From contig CP046864.1 of assembly GCA_039640495.1 (NCBI GenBank), forward strand, positions 2,046,001-2,110,000: a stretch of 64,000 bases of DNA. Reading direction: 5' to 3'. This stretch comes from Rhodobacteraceae bacterium IMCC1335. GTDB taxonomy: Bacteria > Pseudomonadota > Alphaproteobacteria > Rhodobacterales > Rhodobacteraceae. The number at the start of each line of letters is the position of its first letter. Position 1 is the first letter of the stretch. Of the stretch, positions 62,863 through 64,000 are shown piece by piece. The notes below the pieces were generated by a model. It did no database searches. It saw only the letters and a program-made list of their open reading frames with translations, and was not told the origin of the DNA. Made by a program: the position numbers and the translations under genes.

Positions 62863-64000
62863 TTAATCATTTATTAAAGATCTCAACGCTGTTTTCAAAA
62901 CTTTCCCATAATTATTCTTGGGTAACTCGGATACAAAGATATACTCTTTTGGACGTTTAAAACGCGCAATCCGGTCAAGGCAGAATTGATCCAACGCGCT
63001 TTTCGAAACGCTATGTGATGGCCAAGGCACCACAAAGGCAATCACCTCTTCCCCCCAATCAGAATGCCTGCGGCCAATAACGGATACTTCGCAAATGCTG
63101 GGATGATGCAGCAAAACCTCTTCAACCTCTCGGGGGTAGATATTGCTACCCCCCGAAATAATCACGTCTTTGGACCGATCTATCAATGTTAAGTAGCCCG
63201 CCTTATCCAATTTCCCCATATCACCGGTCAAAAGCCACCCATTCTTGAACGCCGCTTGCGTGGCTTGTGGATCTTTCCAATATCCAGACATCACCGGAGC
63301 GCCCTTCACGGCGATCTCGCCAACCTGCCCTAGCGATGCAACCTCTCCCTCACGATCAAAAAGTTGTAGCTCAACAACCGATTGCGCCCGCCCTACGGAC
63401 GATAGACGCGCTTGCCATCCCGCTGTTTCACGATCGGAAATATCCGCGCGAGACAGCGCGGTTATAGCCATTGGGCATTCTCCCTGACCATAAATTTGAA
63501 TGAAAATTGGGCCAAAACAGGCAGTGGCATCCACGATATCGCTCAAATACATGGGACCGCCGCCATAAATAACGCTGCGCAAACCCGAAACTTTGCCAGG
63601 CGTGTGTTGCGCGGCCTTGGTCATGCGTTTGACCATTGTCGGCGCAGCGAACAGATGGGCCCGTTGAAAAAAATTAGCCAATTCAAAAATTTCAAGCGGA
63701 TCAAACCCACCGGAACGTGGAAAGACATGCTGCGCGCCCTTCAAGACATGCATTACATTATAAAGCCCCGCCCCATGGGAAAGAGGCGCTGCATAAATCG
63801 CTGAATCTTGTACGCTCACAGCATCCACATCGGCAAAATAACCCAGCGCCATCGCCTGTAGCATCCCATGCGTAATCATCACGCCTTTGGGCTTTCCCGT
63901 TGTTCCAGAGGTGTAAAAAAGCCACGCCAGATCGCAGCTGCTACGGGCGGTGATGTTTTGAAATAACCCCATTTCAGTGGCTTGCCTGATGCCCATATCA
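62863..64000 (-). CDS. AMP-dependent acyl-CoA ligase, C-terminal part (partial)
   Basis: About 379 residues, open at the right edge of the window. LFYTSGTTGKPKGVMITHGM is the phosphate loop, IQIYGQGECPMAI the A5-type motif, LTGDMGKLDKAGYLTLIDRSKDVI the A7/A8 hinge, and LPKNNYGKVLKTALR the C-terminal catalytic Lys. Belongs to the fatty-acid/aryl-CoA ligase group; the substrate cannot be fixed. Confidence 0.9.
   Translation of the reverse strand, partial: DMGIRQATEMGLFQNITARSSCDLAWLFYTSGTTGKPKGVMITHGMLQAMALGYFADVDAVSVQDSAIYAAPLSHGAGLYNVMHVLKGAQHVFPRSGGFDPLEIFELANFFQRAHLFAAPTMVKRMTKAAQHTPGKVSGLRSVIYGGGPMYLSDIVDATACFGPIFIQIYGQGECPMAITALSRADISDRETAGWQARLSSVGRAQSVVELQLFDREGEVASLGQVGEIAVKGAPVMSGYWKDPQATQAAFKNGWLLTGDMGKLDKAGYLTLIDRSKDVIISGGSNIYPREVEEVLLHHPSICEVSVIGRRHSDWGEEVIAFVVPWPSHSVSKSALDQFCLDRIARFKRPKEYIFVSELPKNNYGKVLKTALRSLIND

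Overview
The window reads as a marine Rhodobacterales (roseobacter-group) alphaproteobacterial chromosome. The evidence is the gene order dacA-like, tmk, holB, tatD, MBL hydrolase, an ScfR-type regulator divergent from a Liv-type ABC transporter next to acetyl-CoA synthetase, a UgpC/MalK-type sugar importer ATPase, and many roseobacter-type insertion sequences. Species cannot be fixed from the sequence alone.

Layout. 1-1.2 kb: tail of a glycosidase gene and a sugar ABC-transporter ATPase. 1.5-43 kb: a layered mobile island ending at a tRNA-Ser(TGA) gene. It holds, in order, a DUF2924 + large serine recombinase module, IS elements of the IS110/IS1111, IS6 (remnant), IS5 and IS1380 families, a hybrid histidine kinase, the adhesin/DGR/secretion locus (12.3-31.6 kb), a methyltransferase and a small membrane protein, a second direct copy of the serine-recombinase module, and a 7.1 kb tyrosine-integrase element (int, AlpA-like, primase-helicase, cargo) bounded by a 15-bp repeat of the tRNA-Ser 3' end. 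43.2-64 kb: ordinary core genome.

The centrepiece is a complete diversity-generating retroelement (DGR) wired to its own secretion machine. A 2573-aa Bap-like surface protein carries 33 near-identical 207-bp (69-aa) repeats and ends in a C-type-lectin-like domain. The last 39 codons of that domain are a variable repeat (VR, 20542-20675). A template repeat (TR, 21043-21176) of the same 134 nt lies 501 bp downstream. My hand alignment finds 15 differences, every one at an adenine of the TR, which is the signature of DGR mutagenic retrohoming. A DGR-type reverse transcriptase (YMDD and IGCHTSQ motifs) lies on the opposite strand. An Avd-like four-helix accessory gene lies on the + strand, sharing CATG with the RT start, and is followed at once by a TolC-like lipoprotein, a LapB-like ABC exporter and an HlyD/LapC-like adaptor. 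The inferred system is a long, rigid, secreted adhesin with a hypervariable tip. Its mutator accessory gene and its type I secretion genes look co-transcribed, with a hybrid kinase upstream and a class III nucleotidyl cyclase downstream as possible regulators.

The locus is bracketed by two outward-facing remnants of the same IS3-family element with 55-bp inverted ends, so it may once have moved as a composite unit. Other points of interest are a poly-C tract inside the exporter gene, tandem 15-bp repeats just upstream of the adhesin start, a stem-loop after the VR, a symporter-histidine kinase fusion split by an apparent one-base deletion, and in-phase candidate operators between scfR and the Liv operon. 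All assignments are from reading motifs and context; no database search was possible.
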